From: Linanthus parryae
Taxonomy: Eukaryota > Streptophyta > Magnoliopsida > Ericales > Polemoniaceae
DNA: 64,000 nt
Assembly: GCA_023055425.1 (NCBI GenBank)
Contig: JALGPY010000005.1
Location: 8,829,501 to 8,893,500, forward strand
Direction of reading: 5' to 3'
In this document: piece by piece, positions 1-9,599 of the stretch
How positions within the stretch are numbered: the stretch's first letter is position 1
Layout: the number at the start of each line of letters is the position of its first letter
Program-made: the position numbers and the translations under genes
The notes under the pieces: model-generated
Seen by the model: the letters and a program-made list of their open reading frames with translations, nothing else
Database searches by the model: none
Told to the model about the DNA's origin: nothing

Positions 1-289
1 TCTCGGGATTTTCTCCTTCGCTCTGGTCAACTTGAGCTTTCTGGCGGGGAGTTCTTGTTTTAGTATCCGAATCAAGGTGTTGGATGGACTTCGAATTGGA
101 TTTGGGGTCAGAGTTGTTTAAATTAGCAGAGCAATGTAAAGGCTTCACAAATTTGTGTTTCAGAGGAGAGGAAGGAAGCCATTGCAAAAATCGATCCGGC
201 CTAGAAAGGGGATTGATGATAATGTTGTAGGGAGAGGATGGTGCTAAAAGGCATAAGTCAAGATTAGGTTTTACTGAAGAAAGAAACAT
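1..289 (-). CDS. 5' end of a gene, probable plastid-targeted protein (partial)
   Basis: An open frame on the minus strand starts with ATG at 289-287 and stays open for 96 codons to the window edge, so the rest of the gene lies to the left. The N-terminus (MFLSSVKPNLDLCLLAPSS...) is rich in Ser, Pro, Leu and Asn with almost no acidic residues for about 55 positions. It then becomes hydrophilic (SNSKSIQHLDSDTKTRTPRQ), which fits a chloroplast transit peptide followed by a linker. No domain is visible yet and I do not recognise the protein. A 61-codon upstream ORF (ATG at 456-454, minus) ends inside the first codons of this frame and is out of frame with it, so it could dampen translation. An upstream splice junction could move the start. 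Confidence 0.5.
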   Translation of the reverse strand, partial: MFLSSVKPNLDLCLLAPSSPYNIIINPLSRPDRFLQWLPSSPLKHKFVKPLHCSANLNNSDPKSNSKSIQHLDSDTKTRTPRQKAQVDQSEGENPE

Positions 290-503
290 CTTTTCAAACC
301 AACTACAGCATCGTCTTTATGTTCTTTCTGAAGTTCAGAAAACTTGCTAGATGTCAGCTCCAAAGTCAAGGGTCTCAAACCTCTCAGAGTAGAGATAGAA
401 GCACTCGCCGCTCCAAACCTGATGCAGATTTGCCAAGGATGAGTTAGATGAATCATAACTTAACATTCTATTATGCAGATTAGTAAAACGAATTTACAGG
501 CGG

Positions 504-744
504 CAGCGGTGGAGCCACCCTAGGACAAGGGGTGGCACTTGCCCCCCCCCCCCCCCCCCCCACCCCCACCCCGAATTTTCGAAAACTACAAATATACCAC
601 TAATTTTGCATATTTTTGTAGTGGTGACCTTTTATGAACTATAAAAATGCGCCGGAAGATTCTGAACTCTTGTACTGGTGCCCCTGTTATTGGCTTTACA
701 TTGAATTATGCCCCAACTGTTTCTAATTTCTAGCTCCACCGCTG
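504..744. mobile_element. hAT-like MITE with CAGCGGTGGAGC termini
   Basis: The left end CAGCGGTGGAGC and the right end GCTCCACCGCTG are inverted repeats of the kind common in plant hAT MITEs. Flanks share only ACAGG (496-500 and 745-749), so the 8-bp target duplication is degraded. The interior has no coding potential and holds a 20-base C run at 542-561. The element lies upstream of the left-edge gene. Confidence 0.55.
542..561. repeat. poly-C run
   Basis: Twenty consecutive C are followed by CACCCCCACCCC. It lies inside the MITE at 504-744. Length is likely to be unreliable in any assembly. Confidence 0.9.
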
Positions 745-1330
745 ACAGGAATTATCAGGAAATTTCTATGCTGCTTCTACTATTTACAGAATAAACAAAT
801 ATTTGATAGCTATATCATCATGAGTCATGACTCTCTCACACCCCTAGTGACATAAGGTGAACATATCCATCCAATTGAATCCTCCTTCTTTTCCGATCTT
901 TTGCCTTATGGGTTCTTACTTCTTAGGAGGACAAAAAACAAATAACATGTACAAAATTATCAGGTTAAGCTATATTTAAGCTGACAACATATGAACAGCA
1001 TGCAATGGTATTCATCAAAGTTTAAATGCTAGCTACGCACTTTTGTATGTTGACAATCGGACTGTAATGAAATTTTAAAACTGGATTAGACGAGTGAGTG
1101 TAGAAACCAGAGTTCAATAGTGAAATTCGGGTCAGAAATCAACTTAAAGACGACGATTTGGAGAAAACTAAGTGAGTTCGTGAACAACTGAATTCTGGAA
1201 AAAAGCATCTTTAGCGATTTAAGAAGTGGAAGATATTCAACGTAGATGGACATAAGAGATCGAAAGGAGAGAGAACAATGACGACCAATAGAAACTAACG
1301 ATGGAAACGCAGGTGATTGAATGCGGGAGG
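745..1330. other. intergenic sequence, no gene seen
   Basis: AT-rich DNA between the hAT-like MITE and the target site of the gag-only retrotransposon. A 94-codon frame on the minus strand (1086-1370) is of unlikely composition and crosses the retrotransposon border, so it is not called. Confidence 0.5.
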
Positions 1331-1335
1331 TCTCT

Positions 1336-2158
1336 TGTTGGCACCTAAATTTCGACAGCGTAACTGTCATTCGAAAATCAAAATAAATGCCGAAATTTGA
1401 ATTTCAAGACGCGCTAAATATGACTAAACCCCAAGTAAATTTACACTCAAAAAAGCCTATCTGGATAAGATACCAGATACGCTGACAAGTTGATCTCCAA
1501 AATATTTTCAAATCTGGGGAGATAAGATATTATCTCCTGATCCATCAAATATGAGGAGATCACGTACGTATCTCAGGTGGTTGGCTCGGAGGCTCTACAT
1601 ATAGGAGGTTCATCACAAGCACGGGGGACTTCTTTTCGGAGGCGGAGAGACACAGAAAAAGAGAGAGAAGAAAGTAACGACGAGAAGCAGGTCACCCACA
1701 CCGCTCGCTATAAACTTCGACTCCCACGTCGGAGAAAGCTGAGGTCGGAGTCCCAGGAGGCGAGGACCCAAATACCGGAGCCAAGTCTTCCAAGACGAAC
1801 AATGGCGTCAAACTGGTAAAGGGTTCCAAAACCCCAAAATATCCCTCTCTCTCTCTCTCCCATTCGTATGCTCTGTAAACCAAACCCTTCAAAGGAAGAT
1901 CCACAAATATTTGTTTCGATTCATATAAGTTGTATCATTTTGGGTATCAAACCCGTACAAATTTAATAAAATTGTCAATTATGTTTCTTTCTTGTTCTTG
2001 CGTATTTGTTTAATTTTTGTTTCATTAATCAGGGGTTCTTTTAGATAAGGTAAAACTTAGGAAGTTAGGATCCACTCAAAACAAAAAATATTTGTTACAC
2101 AGATCTTTAGACCTGTAAGCTTACAAATCAAAGCTTTCTTAAAAATCTGTGTCCAACA
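1336..2158 (+). repeat. 5' LTR of gag-only element
   Basis: An 823-bp LTR with TG...CA ends. A TATAAA box at 1709-1714 is a plausible promoter for the element. An 80-codon frame inside it is repeated in the other LTR but is not a credible gene. Confidence 0.93.
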
Positions 2159-2161
2159 AAT

Positions 2162-2179
2162 TGGCACGCCCAGTGGGAC
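2162..2179 (+). promoter_or_regulatory. primer binding site candidate
   Basis: TGGCACGCCCAGTGGGAC lies three bases inside the 5' LTR border. The TGG start pairs with a tRNA CCA end, as expected for minus-strand priming. I could not assign the tRNA with confidence. Confidence 0.65.
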
Positions 2180-2362
2180 CGTTTCCTCCCCTCATCTCTT
2201 GAAACAAAATGCATACGTAAGAAATTTATGCCTTGCGCTTTTCTGTGACCTTACTAATAAAATTTTTGTTTGGGTCTCAGATTACAGAGTGCTAGCACGG
2301 GAGTACCACCAAGGCCAGTACTCGGCCTCTGGAAGGAGAAGCTCCTAACACCCGCTCCCACT

Positions 2363-5300
2363 ATGCAACAAGGGCGAAACCCTTATAGGCCCTGTGTGCC
2401 CAGGGGGGTGGCGCCCGTCCAGGAACCAACCTGTAAGCAGGCTCGTGCACAGGGATTGGTCACTCAACGCGTGAGGGGTTCTCATGAACTTTCTCCCCAC
2501 CGAGTGGCTTCTCCTGGTAGAAACGAGACCTTGCTTAGAAGGATTGAGTCTTTGGTCGAAGAGGTCAACTGCCTGGTGGAGAGTGCCAAAATCCTTTCTG
2601 GGATCTGGAAAGCAAAACGAATTAATGAATTCTTGACCCTAGCCAAGAGGGCTGAGAAGGCGGTTATCTTCGCCATGGAGATAACCGTTGTTGGCACCAT
2701 GCCAAATACCGCTGCCAACATGATCAAGGAGGCAGAAGAGGCCAAGGAACTTGCCGCAAAAGCAGGAGAAGCGGCCTCCGAAGAAAACTGCAGGATCATA
2801 AGAGGAATCGGAAAGAAAGTGATGTCCCGGAAAAATCCACTGGCGATCAAAGATTTACCATCGCCCGTAAAAAATTACAAGGCTTCCAAGGGGCTGTCTA
2901 CACCGGATTCCCCCTTGTTGGTCAAATCTCCAAAGGCTTTCAAGGGCCTGTCCACTCCGGATTCGCCCTTGTTGGTTAATAATACCACGGCTTCCAAAGG
3001 CTCGTTGGGCATAAGCCACTCGACTCCCAAGAGTTCAGACTCCCGAGGCTTAGTTCCCGGGATGATGAATTACCCGGCGGCCCTAAAGAAGCCATTACCA
3101 TTGAAAGAAAATGCAGCGCCGATAAAAAGCACTGCATCTGAATTTGTCTCGGCCATGCCTGTAGGCATACGCGCCAAGCATGGAAAAAACCATGCTATGG
3201 GAGAAGACCTCCGAGCTCTGGAAGCTGAAGGTCTAGGAGACCGTGAACGCGAGTCTCCTGTATTCACCCTACCTGGAGAGCGCAATAAAGACAAAGTGAA
3301 GGGGGTTCAAAATTCAATCTCGGCTCCAGTTGGGGGACAAGTGGTGTCGGTAAAGTCAGGCCGCATCACGAGATCAATGACCCGAAATATGGAGGCACTA
3401 GACCTAAATGGTGTAACAAATCCCTTATATCAGGAGGGAGACGTTAGTTCGTCCACGCTTGCACCAAAGGAGGCTGTATCCGTGATGATGACGGATGTGG
3501 AGGATGATCTAATCTCTCGGGCCGTGGAGGAGAAATTCGCTATTTTCCAGGCGCAAATGGAAAAGAAAGACAAAGAAATCGAGGCTATGTCACAGCAAAT
3601 AAAAACTCTGCAAGCACAACTCTTGGAAGCCGGAAGTGCGACAAGCCAAGGGGGCGCGAGACCGCAGGAGATACCACCCATGACCTCGGGACCAACACTC
3701 AACAATACACCGACGAATATTCACTTGGGGGTACCTCCCGTAACAGCAAGAGTGCCACAAGCCAACACACAGTCTGGGGATGGTGGTGGTCTCCAACAAG
3801 GACTACAAGACTTAAGTCTTAATAGTCTCAACCCGACCTTACTATCACTGATCGGAGAAATGGTAGAAAGTCAGGTCCAGAAAGCTAAAGAGAAAGAAGA
3901 TGGACTCTCCACCGTGATCACAAAGCCTTACCCATCATGGGTGGATAAGGTGACGCTCCCCATTGGTTATCCCCAACCCGAGTTTAGGATGTTCAATGGA
4001 ACCGGAGATCCAAGACAACATTTGGCACACTTCCTCTCCAGGTGTGGGCCTATAGCACAAAATGAAGCCTTGTGCTTACAGCTATTTGTCCAATCACTGG
4101 AAGATGCTGCCTTCACTTGGTACTCGCAGTTACCCGAAGGCTCCATACCGAGTTGGGACTCGATGACCAAAGAGTTCCTGAAACACTTCTGCAACACCCA
4201 AAGACGGGTGGGGGTTCCAGAATTGATTGAGACGAAACAGCGTGACAATGAGACGGTCACTGACTTCATTGCTAGGTGGCGAGCATTGACCTTTGCATGC
4301 CCTCAGAAGTTCACCCAGAAGGAGCTCATAAGGATGTGCCTCAACAATCTCAGGCATGAACTATCAACCTCGTTGATGGCTCAAACTTTTAGTGGCTTCA
4401 ACGATCTGTGCACAAAGGCACATGACATGGAGCTCCATCTCAGCAAGAGAAGAAGGTCCAGGTTCTCAGACAAAATTGAGTCCTCAACAGCTGCGTTGGT
4501 GGAGATGAAGAAGTCTCCAGTGGTCATTGGGACAAGGAAACCCGAAATCAAGAAATTTTCCATAAAGGAAAGGTTGGAAAAGAAATACTCCTTTTCCGAT
4601 GACTTGGTGGATGACTTATTCGAGGACCTTGTTGAGCAAAATTTAATCTCTCTTCCAGAAGCCAAAAGGCCTAATGAAGTAGGGAGGACGGACAATCCCA
4701 AATATTGTCCCTACCACCGCTTAATTGGTCATTGCCTGAAGGACTGTTTCGTACTCAAAGACAAGATCCAAGAGTTATTGGATTCAAAGACAATTGAATT
4801 GCCCCCATCAGAAAGGGTGAGTTCAAATCCGATCAGTGTCAATGAAGAAGGCTGGACTGTTTGTCAGCCAAGAAAGATGAAGAAGAAGAAAAATGTCGGG
4901 TTAAAGACAGAAACAGTTCCCTTAGTCTCACGAAGAAAGGGACGCTCCAAGAAAGTTAACAGGGTTGAAACTTACCCAGAACCCGTGGAGCAGTATGAGC
5001 AGACGCCTCCAGCTCCAATCGCTCTGGAAGAATTCATGCCGTCCAAGTACCATACATCTGAGAGAGTGAGGAACTTGGAGAAAAAAATGAATGCTCCAAT
5101 CGTAATGTCCTGTTTCACGATCACGACCAAGGACAAGACTCCCAAAGAAGTAGGTCGGGAGTCCAAACAAGATGTTCCAGACACTCCTCTTGAGCTCAAG
5201 CACGTTCATATGGATTTTTGCATGAATGCCCCGAGGCGGCTCCGGGCCCCTAGTGGCAATAAGATGGGAAACCAAAATAAAGTTCGAAGACGCTTATGGT

Positions 5301-5647
5301 TTGGGGAGGAAGAACCTAAGTCTTCTCCAAACTCCAGGAGGCAAAAAGTACTCTCGGAAGGTAGAGCCTCGAATGATGGAGGGTCACAGCTTAATTACTC
5401 TCCAAGAGTACCAAGCCCAAGCGAAGTGCGATTCAAAATCGCAAAATCAAATGCCGCACGACTAAAGCCAAAACAGTCATTCATGCAAATTGCAATCAAT
5501 GTTGCCAAAAAAGACAAAGTGCCAAATTGTCGTGATTCGAGCAAGGGACCAAAACTCCTCTTACACGAATCACGAGGGGGTTTGTTGGCACCTAAATTTC
5601 GACAGCGTAACTGTCATTCGAAAATCAAAATAAATGCCGAAATTTGA
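2363..5647 (+). CDS. Gag polyprotein of the gag-only retrotransposon
   Basis: An uninterrupted 1094-residue frame. The first ATG is at 2363; the open frame itself begins earlier, at 2270. In order it shows a basic N-terminus; a tandemly repeated segment around KGLSTPDSPLLV (about residues 172-210); a coiled-coil stretch (about 385-422, QAQMEKKDKEIEAMSQQIK); a Ty3/gypsy gag core (about 540-697, beginning FNGTGDPRQHL and including the FLKHF region); and a zinc-finger-like YCPYHRLIGHCLKDC (about 780-795), the form seen in Tat-lineage gags. It should form the particle that packages the element RNA. No protease motif is present. The last 20 codons and the stop lie inside the 3' LTR, so the frame crosses the polypurine tract. 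Confidence 0.9.
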   Translation: MQQGRNPYRPCVPRGVAPVQEPTCKQARAQGLVTQRVRGSHELSPHRVASPGRNETLLRRIESLVEEVNCLVESAKILSGIWKAKRINEFLTLAKRAEKAVIFAMEITVVGTMPNTAANMIKEAEEAKELAAKAGEAASEENCRIIRGIGKKVMSRKNPLAIKDLPSPVKNYKASKGLSTPDSPLLVKSPKAFKGLSTPDSPLLVNNTTASKGSLGISHSTPKSSDSRGLVPGMMNYPAALKKPLPLKENAAPIKSTASEFVSAMPVGIRAKHGKNHAMGEDLRALEAEGLGDRERESPVFTLPGERNKDKVKGVQNSISAPVGGQVVSVKSGRITRSMTRNMEALDLNGVTNPLYQEGDVSSSTLAPKEAVSVMMTDVEDDLISRAVEEKFAIFQAQMEKKDKEIEAMSQQIKTLQAQLLEAGSATSQGGARPQEIPPMTSGPTLNNTPTNIHLGVPPVTARVPQANTQSGDGGGLQQGLQDLSLNSLNPTLLSLIGEMVESQVQKAKEKEDGLSTVITKPYPSWVDKVTLPIGYPQPEFRMFNGTGDPRQHLAHFLSRCGPIAQNEALCLQLFVQSLEDAAFTWYSQLPEGSIPSWDSMTKEFLKHFCNTQRRVGVPELIETKQRDNETVTDFIARWRALTFACPQKFTQKELIRMCLNNLRHELSTSLMAQTFSGFNDLCTKAHDMELHLSKRRRSRFSDKIESSTAALVEMKKSPVVIGTRKPEIKKFSIKERLEKKYSFSDDLVDDLFEDLVEQNLISLPEAKRPNEVGRTDNPKYCPYHRLIGHCLKDCFVLKDKIQELLDSKTIELPPSERVSSNPISVNEEGWTVCQPRKMKKKKNVGLKTETVPLVSRRKGRSKKVNRVETYPEPVEQYEQTPPAPIALEEFMPSKYHTSERVRNLEKKMNAPIVMSCFTITTKDKTPKEVGRESKQDVPDTPLELKHVHMDFCMNAPRRLRAPSGNKMGNQNKVRRRLWFGEEEPKSSPNSRRQKVLSEGRASNDGGSQLNYSPRVPSPSEVRFKIAKSNAARLKPKQSFMQIAINVAKKDKVPNCRDSSKGPKLLLHESRGGLLAPKFRQRNCHSKIKINAEI
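5574..5580 (+). promoter_or_regulatory. polypurine tract of gag-only element
   Basis: GAGGGGG lies two bases before the 3' LTR start, the expected position for plus-strand priming. It is also translated as part of gag. Confidence 0.75.
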
Positions 5648-6405
5648 ATTTCAAGACGCGCTAAATATGACTAAACCCCAAGTAAATTTACACTCAAAAA
5701 AGCCTATCTGGATAAGATACCAGATACGCTGACAAGTTGATCTCCAAAATATTTTCAAATCTGGGGAGATAAGATATTATCTCCTGATCCATCAAATATG
5801 AGGAGATCACGTACGTATCTCAGGTGGTTGGCTCGGAGGCTCTACATATAGGAGGTTCATCACAAGCACGGGGGACTTCTTTTCGGAGGCGGAGAGACAC
5901 AGAAAAAGAGAGAGAAGAAAGTAACGACGAGAAGCAGGTCACCCACACCGCTCGCTATAAACTTCGACTCCCACGTCGGAGAAAGCTGAGGTCGGAGTCC
6001 CAGGAGGCGAGGACCCAAATACCGGAGCCAAGTCTTCCAAGACGAACAATGGCGTCAAACTGGTAAAGGGTTCCAAAACCCCAAAATATCCCTCTCTCTC
6101 TCTCTCCCATTCGTATGCTCTGTAAACCAAACCCTTCAAAGGAAGATCCACAAATATTTGTTTCGATTCATATAAGTTGTATCATTTTGGGTATCAAACC
6201 CGTACAAATTTAATAAAATTGTCAATTATGTTTCTTTCTTGTTCTTGCGTATTTGTTTAATTTTTGTTTCATTAATCAGGGGTTCTTTTAGATAAGGTAA
6301 AACTTAGGAAGTTAGGATCCACTCAAAACAAAAAATATTTGTTACACAGATCTTTAGACCTGTAAGCTTACAAATCAAAGCTTTCTTAAAAATCTGTGTC
6401 CAACA
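5583..6405 (+). repeat. 3' LTR of gag-only element
   Basis: An 823-bp LTR with the same length, ends and internal frames as the 5' LTR. Its first 65 bases supply the 3' end of the gag reading frame. Confidence 0.93.
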
Positions 6406-6410
6406 TCTCT

Positions 6411-7245
6411 CCCTTTCTTTCTCTTAGGGTTCGTGTTCGAGATACGCTCTGCTCTGCTGCTCAAAAGCTCTCTCTCTATCTCTTAGTGTCAGTGCCTCAG
6501 TGGGGTAGATTCATGGGTACGAGGCCAACTTTTGTGTTTTATTGGAAAAAGAAAAATAGAGGGTGAATATCAGTTTATGCATTTGGACCTCCTTTGCGGG
6601 TTCATCTGATGGCTCACTCCCTTCCGATCCTCAAGGACCATCCATGGACCCATCTTCCAGGTAACATAAAAAATAAATGGAAAAACACAGCCGGAATGTA
6701 GCACGGCAACATTTCAAGAAAACATGTTGTCTTATAATGCTAAGATCAATGCTGTTCATAACAATCTTCCAGCATCCCTACTGCGACGCAACAACAGCTG
6801 AAAGCATCACGAACAGCATTATAGTTGGCTTATGTGGTTTCCATAATAAAAAACGAAAACAAATGAGCCTTAGTCTCACGACAGTTCACTCGAAAAACTC
6901 GAAAAACTGGAGAGGTATTGCAGAATTGTCTTAAAACGTTCAACATGATAAACAATGGCCAGAACAAGAAGAACAAGAATAATTGAGCAATAACCTGTAA
7001 TGAATAAAATGGCTATGTACCTGTAATGAATAAAATGGCTATGTACACGAAAGTTAACAGCTAAGCTCCTCAAGCAACCACTAAGCAAGGTAATATGATT
7101 CTCTTTTTTTACCTGGACCCTATGTCAATAAACAATCTTATTATTGTAGAAAACATTGAGCCTAAGTAAATTGAATCAGTCACCTGATATTCTGATAACA
7201 AAAACACAAATCTTTTTTCTGTTTCAGCTTACTCTAAGTTGCACT
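6411..7245. other. intergenic sequence with a weak first-exon candidate
   Basis: A CT-rich stretch (6411-6490) resembles a plant 5' leader. It is followed by ATG at 6609 and an open run of 52 bases ending CAG|GTAAC at 6660, which could be a short first exon. No downstream exon was found, so it is not called. Two perfect 26-bp tandem copies starting CCTGTAATGAATAAAATGGC lie at 6994-7019 and 7020-7045. Confidence 0.35.
6994..7045. repeat. 26-bp tandem duplication
   Basis: Two adjacent identical copies of a 26-bp unit starting CCTGTAATGA. No coding role is seen. Confidence 0.85.
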
Positions 7246-7248
7246 TTA

Positions 7249-7742
7249 GGGTGAGTTTGGGAATGCTTTTGCTGCCAGCACAGCTGCTTTCCGACAGCAG
7301 AAGCAGTTTAGTGTGTTTGGTAAAAATAAAATTTCTGTTTTTCAGGACAGTTTTTGCTGTCCCACAACAGTTTTCAGGAAGCAAGAAGGGGTTTTTCCGG
7401 ACAGTTTTTGCTGTCCCACAACAGTTTTCAGGAAGCAAGAAGGGAGATGCTTTTCCAGAAAGTGTTTTTGATTAATTTATCTACAACCGATTTTAGCCTT
7501 ACAATTTTTTTAAATATCAATAGTTATCTTTGCGGAAATGACACGTGTCATATATTTTTGTCATTTTACCCTCCCACAGCAACTTCACAATTAATTTTAC
7601 CAAACACAAAATTAATATATCCATGATTCACAACAGCTTTTACGTAATATTTACCAAACAACATTTTATCAAGAATTCACAGCAGCTTTTCCACAGTGTA
7701 CAGCAGCTTTCTAGCACCGCCACAGCATTCCCAAACTAGCCC
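7249..7742. mobile_element. PIF/Harbinger-like MITE, copy 1
   Basis: Termini GGGTGAGTTTGGGAATGC and GCATTCCCAAACTAGCCC are near-perfect inverted repeats, flanked by TTA on both sides (7246-7248 and 7743-7745). That is the 3-bp target duplication of PIF/Harbinger elements. It is 494 bp and non-coding. A reversed relative lies at 58172-58617. Copy 1 is longer because of an internal 54-bp tandem duplication. Confidence 0.85.
7345..7444. repeat. 54-bp tandem duplication inside the MITE
   Basis: The segment starting GGACAGTTTTTGCTGTCCCA at 7345 recurs at 7399, a 54-bp period. It accounts for nearly all of the 48-bp length difference from the copy at 58172. Confidence 0.9.
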
Positions 7743-7745
7743 TTA

Positions 7746-8240
7746 CAAGATGAATGAAAACCACCTTCAGAGTTTCGCCAGCATAGATGTTAAGGCGCAA
7801 ACCAGTGTATTTCATCAAACAGGTGGTGTGTGTGTGGGGCAAAAAGCATGTATTTCACCAAATCCATGACTATGGGTTCGAATTGTTTGACAACAACAAG
7901 TAGAGAGTTTTAATTCTGTGGGAACAGAACAAAAGTGAACACCGTGCTTTGCGACTCAATTCATTGTCTGCTTCAATTACTCGAGAAAAAAAATGGTACC
8001 CAGTTTGATGAACGCACCTGTGCAATAGGAGACGACGGAGAAGCCCTGCTTAAACCCTAATTTCTCAAAGTGAGTGACGAAAACGAAGGCGACGACGCTA
8101 GACTAATCCAAACCGACGAAAGCCGAGAGAGAGGGGGGTTAATAGGGATAAGGGTAAAAGAGCGGACATGCGAATTTCACAGGGGTCGATTTGGCCTTAA
8201 TCAATCTCCTGGGAGGGGTTTTGAATTTGATTACAAAAAT
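7746..8240. other. possible 5' leader of a minus-strand gene, otherwise unassigned
   Basis: On the minus strand, 8110-8020 reads like a plant 5' untranslated exon ending CACAG|GTGCG. A later stretch (about 7820-7746) could encode a short exon ending before GTAAGG, with the MITE in the following intron. I found no further exons and do not name a gene. Confidence 0.2.
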
Positions 8241-8566
8241 CCGTAAAAGACACTTTCGCCCCCTTAAATTTAACACAAAGATACTTTTACCCCCATCTAG
8301 TTTAGGAAATGACGCATTCAATGCCACACTTCAGCACTTAAAAGTTAAACCCTTGTGTCATTTTGTAGTCTTGGATGACAAGTTTGTCCCAAAAATACTA
8401 TCACCGATAATAGTATCCGCCCCAGACTATCAGTGTCACAATTATGGAAAATGCAAGGGTTCTAATATTTGGCACACTAAAGGGGTGGGAAAGTGTTATT
8501 TTCCCAAATAAGAAGGGGCGAAAATGTACTTGCCTCAAACTTGAGGGGGTGAAAGGGTAACTTTAT
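8241..8566. mobile_element. Mutator-type MITE, TIRs with CACTTTCNCCCCC subrepeats
   Basis: The left end reads GTAAAAGACACTTTCGCCCC, and the right end, read in reverse, gives TTACCCTTTCACCCCCTCAA. The long inverted termini contain repeated pyrimidine-rich units. It belongs to the same family as 43005-43439, but its target duplication is no longer clear. No coding content. Confidence 0.55.
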
Positions 8567-8580
8567 CTTTACTATTGAAG

Positions 8581-8729
8581 GGAAATTTTTTAAAATTTCA
8601 AAAGAGCACCACGTGGTGCTCTACAACCAATGAATATGTGCCAATCATTTCCAATTTATATAAGTGGTGCACTGTCATTGGAAGTAGAGTACCACATGAT
8701 GCTCTTTTGGAACACTATAAAATTGCTCC
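8581..8729. mobile_element. small hairpin MITE (GAGCACCACGTGGTGCTC family)
   Basis: The inverted halves centre on AGAGCACCACGTGGTGCTCT and a related copy ending TGATGCTCTTTTGG, bracketing about 60 bp. Partial relatives occur at 16979-17051 and 43770-43880. Non-coding. Confidence 0.55.
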
Positions 8730-8937
8730 TTGATGGGGTGGTTTGGGAGGAGAGCTTTTATGGTGTTTGGTTAATCAAAACGTAGTGGTGTTTAAAAGTT
8801 GGGGTTTAATTTTTAGAGAGATAAAAAACGTCCTGGACCCACATTATGTTTTTAGATATAGAAAAATGCCTTCAGGTAGAGGTTAATCGTACTGCCCTCC
8901 CCAAATGAGCCGATGAATCACCTGCCATTGTTTCCAA

Positions 8938-9090
8938 CAGGGGCGGATGCATGTATGAAGGTGTGGGGGATATAGTCGCCACTCACTTTATGGAAATTAT
9001 ATTTAGCTTCCATTGTTTGAGTTTATTCATTATGTCATTCTCACATTAGAATTTAGCCTCCATTGTTGTGAAATTCTAAACCCGCCCCTT
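8938..9090. mobile_element. hAT-like MITE with CAGGGGCGG termini
   Basis: The left end CAGGGGCGGATGC and right end ACCCGCCCCTT are typical of plant hAT MITEs. Target duplication not detectable. Non-coding. Confidence 0.45.
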
Positions 9091-9405
9091 TACCTCACAG
9101 AGATTGAACATACATACAATGCACAACACTTTAAAGCGTTTAAGAGAATAACATATATTTTTATACAAGGTATAAAAGAACCTCAATCTACAAGGTATAA
9201 GAACCTCATTTATACAAGGTATAAGAACTTGTCTTGATTGCTCATACCATTGAATTGGACTTTAGTTTGAGCACTGAATAATTTTGTGCAAAAGAATCTA
9301 GTGACAGAAATGTAACCAAGAAATATAAGTCGTGAAATGGCAGTTTATCATTCTTGCATCTATAGGAATCTTATCGAGTTCTTACTTATACGTAATGCTT
9401 TATTT
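9091..9405. other. intergenic sequence
   Basis: AT-rich DNA with three short direct repeats of ACAAGGTATAA(A/G)A at about 9166-9231. No gene seen. Confidence 0.5.
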
Positions 9406-9599
9406 GAGTGGTGATCTCATGAGAACGTTTCCGTGGTAACTCTTATGAGAATTTCATGTGGCACAATATGAAACACTCAATCATTATTATATTTTGATCA
9501 TATGATTGAAAATGATATTGTGCTTGGCGTGTTCCATATTGTTCCACATCGTATTCTCATAGAAGTTACCACCGCAGCGTCCTCATGAGAACACCACTC
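9406..9599. mobile_element. 194-bp Mutator-type MITE with 9-bp target duplication
   Basis: Inverted termini extend about 70 bp from GAGTGGTG at the left to CACCACTC at the right and leave almost no unique interior. Flanks GCTTTATTT (9397-9405) and GCTTTATTA (9600-9608) match at 8 of 9 bases, the target length of Mutator elements. Transcribed, it would fold into one long hairpin. Confidence 0.8.

Larger units (their letters stand above)
1336..6405 (+). mobile_element. complete non-autonomous gag-only LTR retrotransposon (TR-GAG type)
   Basis: Two LTRs of exactly 823 bp (1336-2158 and 5583-6405) start TGTTGG and end CCAACA. The 5-bp target duplication TCTCT is perfect (1331-1335 and 6406-6410). 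A primer-site-like sequence follows the first LTR and a purine tract precedes the second. The 3.4-kb interior encodes a single gag protein. There is no protease, reverse transcriptase, RNase H or integrase, and no degenerate trace of them, so the element must rely on proteins from an autonomous relative. I saw no difference between the LTRs, and translated frames within them match exactly, which indicates a recent insertion. The architecture matches the published TR-GAG class. The gag type points to the Ty3/gypsy Tat-like side. Confidence 0.93.

Noticed and set aside
1577..1819. 80-codon ORF in both LTRs of the gag-only element
   Set aside because: Perfectly repeated only because the LTRs are identical; low-complexity composition and no family.
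6609..6660. First exon of a plus-strand gene (MAHSLPILKDHP...)
   Set aside because: Has an ATG and a GT donor after a leader-like stretch, but no downstream exon was found before the MITE.
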